Below the pieces are notes generated by a model. That model was not told the DNA's origin. It was given only the letters and a program-made list of their open reading frames with translations, and did no database searches. Shown here one piece after another: positions 5,437-7,398 of a DNA stretch of 7,398 bases (position 1 is its first letter; each line of letters starts with the position of its first letter). The translations under genes and the position numbers were made by a program. Source of the stretch: JBGPFS01 sp041483455 (GTDB taxonomy: Bacteria > Chloroflexota > Limnocylindria > Limnocylindrales > CSP1-4); assembly GCA_041483455.1 (NCBI GenBank), contig JBGPFS010000120.1, positions 1-7,398 on the forward strand, written 5' to 3'.

Positions 5437-5446
5437 GGTTCCGCCG

Positions 5447-7345
5447 CTAGACGAACCGGCGCTCGGTGGCCACGTGGCCCTCGTAATCTCGCCGTGCGGC
5501 CCGGACCCGCTCCGACGTCGAGACCTCGGCGACCGGCACGTCCCACCACGACTCGTAGCCCGGGACCTCGACGCTCGGGTCGACCTCGGCGACGATGACG
5601 ACCGTGCGCGGGCTCGCCTTCGCCTCGGCGAGCGCCGTCGCCAGCTCGGCCGGCGAATGGGCGACCAGGACGACGGCACCCAGGCTGGCGGCGTTCGCCG
5701 CGAAGTCGATCGGCAGGACGTCGCCCGAGAGGCGGCCGTCGAGCGGGTCGCGAAACCGGAAGCCGTTGAAGTCGTTCGCCCCGCCGCAGACGCCGGACAG
5801 GTCCTTGATGCACTGGTAGCCGTGGTTGTCGAGGAGGACGACGGTCAGCTTCCGGCCCTCCTGGACCGAGGTGACCAGCTCGCTCGAGAGCATCAGCCAG
5901 GAGCCGTCGCCGACCATCACGTAGACCTCGCGGTCCGGTTCGGCCATCTTCACCCCGAGACCGCCGGCCACCTCGTAGCCCATCGTCGAGTAGCCGTACT
6001 CCAGGTGGTAGCCCCCCGCGAACGGGGTCCGCCAGAGCTTGTGGAGGTCCCCCGGCAGGCCGCCCGCCGCGCAGACCACCACCCCCTCCTCGCCCGCCGC
6101 CTCGTTGACCAGCCGGATCGCCTCCGGCTGCGACACGTGGACCGGCGCCGGCAGGTGGAGGACCCGGTCGACCTCGGCGTTCCACTCGTCGCGCAGGCGC
6201 TCCGCGAGCGCCCGGCGCTCGGCCTCGACCCCCGCCCAGCCGCGCGCCTCGAGGGCCGCCGAGAGCTCCTCGAGCCCGACCCGTGCGTCGCTCACGAGCG
6301 GCAGCGCGTTCGCCTTGGCCGCGTCGAGCTCGGCGACGTTGAGGGCCACGAACCGGACCTCGGGGTCCTGCCAGGCCGTCCAGCTGGACGTCGTGAAGTC
6401 GGCCAGTCGCGTCCCGATCGCGATGACGAGGTCTGCGTCCCGGGCCAGCAGGTTCGCGGCCCGGGCCCCGGTCACGCCCATCGCGCCGACCTGGAACGGA
6501 TGGTCCCAGGGCAGGCTTCCCTTGCCCGCCTGGGTCTCCGCGACCGGGATCCCGAAGCGGCGGGCGAACGCGTCGAGCGCCTCGCTCGCCTCGCTGAACA
6601 GGACCCCGCCGCCGGCGACGATCAGCGGACGCCGGCTGGCCGCGATGGCATCGACCGCCCGGCCCAGCAGCGTCCGGTCGGGGCGGCTGCGGGGCACCAG
6701 GTGGACCCGCGGCTCGAAGAGCGCGGCGGGGAAGTCGAACGCCTCCGCCTGCACGTCCTGGGGCAGCGCGATGGTCACCGCGCCCGTCTCGGTGGGCGAG
6801 GTGAGGACCCGGAACGCGGCGGGCAACGCGGCGATCAGCTGCTCGGGTCGGTTGATCCGATCCCAGTAGCGCGAGACCGGCCGGAGGGCATCGTTGACGG
6901 AGACGTCGAGGCTGTCGGCGCGCTCCAGCTGCTGGAGGACGGGCGCGACCCGCCGGGTGGCGAAGATGTCGCCGGGCAGGAGGAGGACGGGCAGCCGGTT
7001 GACCGTCGCGGTCGCGGCGCCGGTGACCAGGTTCGTGGCGCCCGGCCCGATCGAGGTGGTGCAGGCGAAGGCGCTCAGTCGGCGGCGCTGCTTCGCGAAG
7101 GCCGCGGCGGCGTGGACCATCCCCTGCTCGTTGCGGCCCTGGTAGTAGCGCAGCCCGTCGGGCCGGGCGGCCTCCGCCTCCAGGGCCTCGCCGAGCCCGG
7201 CGATGTTTCCGTGGCCGAAGATCCCGAACACGCCCTCGATGAACCGGTGGCCCTCGCCGTCACGCTCGACGGACTGGACCCGGAGGTACTCGACGATCGC
7301 CTGGGCGGCGGTGAGACGGCGGGTGGCGGCCACGGTTCGCTCCAC
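5447..7345 (-). CDS. iolD: 3D-(3,5/4)-trihydroxycyclohexane-1,2-dione hydrolase IolD (632 aa)
   Basis: This is a thiamine-diphosphate enzyme of the acetolactate-synthase superfamily that opens the ring of trihydroxycyclohexane-1,2-dione to 5-deoxy-glucuronate, the step before IolB in myo-inositol catabolism. The pyrimidine-binding domain holds FGIFGHGNIAGLG at 40-52 and GRNEQGM at 70-76, with the cofactor-activating Glu73. VSRYWDRINRPEQL at 157-170 is strongly IolD-like. A central domain follows at roughly 220-370. The pyrophosphate domain has YHLEYGYSTMGYEVAGGLG at 446-464 and the metal/ThDP motif from GDG (479-481) to DN (506-507). YESWWDVPVAEVS near the C-terminus matches the family end. 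Length is normal (about 640). The GTG at 7345 has no good ribosome binding site; a GTG four codons later (7333) has GGAG 6 nt upstream and may be the true start. The frame is open to the window edge, so a longer N-terminus cannot be excluded. iolB is 185 nt downstream. Confidence 0.95.
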   Translation of the reverse strand: MERTVAATRRLTAAQAIVEYLRVQSVERDGEGHRFIEGVFGIFGHGNIAGLGEALEAEAARPDGLRYYQGRNEQGMVHAAAAFAKQRRRLSAFACTTSIGPGATNLVTGAATATVNRLPVLLLPGDIFATRRVAPVLQQLERADSLDVSVNDALRPVSRYWDRINRPEQLIAALPAAFRVLTSPTETGAVTIALPQDVQAEAFDFPAALFEPRVHLVPRSRPDRTLLGRAVDAIAASRRPLIVAGGGVLFSEASEALDAFARRFGIPVAETQAGKGSLPWDHPFQVGAMGVTGARAANLLARDADLVIAIGTRLADFTTSSWTAWQDPEVRFVALNVAELDAAKANALPLVSDARVGLEELSAALEARGWAGVEAERRALAERLRDEWNAEVDRVLHLPAPVHVSQPEAIRLVNEAAGEEGVVVCAAGGLPGDLHKLWRTPFAGGYHLEYGYSTMGYEVAGGLGVKMAEPDREVYVMVGDGSWLMLSSELVTSVQEGRKLTVVLLDNHGYQCIKDLSGVCGGANDFNGFRFRDPLDGRLSGDVLPIDFAANAASLGAVVLVAHSPAELATALAEAKASPRTVVIVAEVDPSVEVPGYESWWDVPVAEVSTSERVRAARRDYEGHVATERRFV

Positions 7346-7398
7346 GAGGATCCGCCGGGCCGCCCCGGCCCGACCGGCGGGCGGGGTCCGGCGGCGAC

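Noticed and set aside
5260..5598. 112-codon plus-strand frame across the iolD-iolB gap
   Set aside because: It covers the repeats, operator and the iolD 3' end, and its Arg/Pro/Ala-rich product looks like no protein family.

Overview
The window is very GC-rich bacterial DNA (roughly 70% GC or more by eye), with tightly packed genes, GTG starts and long spurious antisense frames. No RNA gene, insertion sequence or CRISPR array is visible. The base composition and gene content would fit a GC-rich Chloroflexota (for example Limnocylindria-like) or actinobacterial lineage. This is an inference with low confidence, because no phylogenetic marker is present.

Left part (1-1628). The window opens with the last 41 codons of a forward gene ending in an OmpR-type winged-helix DNA-binding domain. 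Facing it on the minus strand is a small tandem ACT-domain protein (177-566). About 100 bases further on, divergent from the ACT gene, an alpha/beta hydrolase (672-1628, plus) starts directly behind a possible -10 box, which suggests a leaderless mRNA. The hydrolase carries a small in-frame 15-bp repeat array just before its nucleophile elbow.

Right part (1543-7345, all minus strand). Reading right to left there are four genes: iolD (ThDP-dependent trihydroxycyclohexanedione hydrolase), iolB (5-deoxy-glucuronate isomerase), a transaldolase-family protein, and a GT5 glycogen synthase (glgA). iolB, the transaldolase and glgA form a tight operon, with a 36-nt gap and then a 1-nt stop/start overlap. 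iolD is separated from iolB by 185 nt that hold direct and inverted repeats, a LacI-type palindrome, a plausible promoter and a strong ribosome binding site. The 3' end of glgA overlaps the convergent hydrolase by 86 nt.

How the genes fit together. IolD opens the ring dione made from myo-inositol to 5-deoxy-glucuronate, and IolB isomerises this to 5-dehydro-2-deoxygluconate. In the textbook route IolC phosphorylates that product and IolJ cleaves it; neither is in this window. The next gene is instead a Schiff-base (class I) transaldolase-family enzyme, whose active site has Gln where transaldolases have the catalytic Glu, as in fructose-6-phosphate aldolase. An aldolase role in inositol breakdown, perhaps without prior phosphorylation, is a testable speculation. 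The iolB start is also unusual: reading frame, ribosome binding site and N-terminal homology all point to an ACG codon where ATG is expected.
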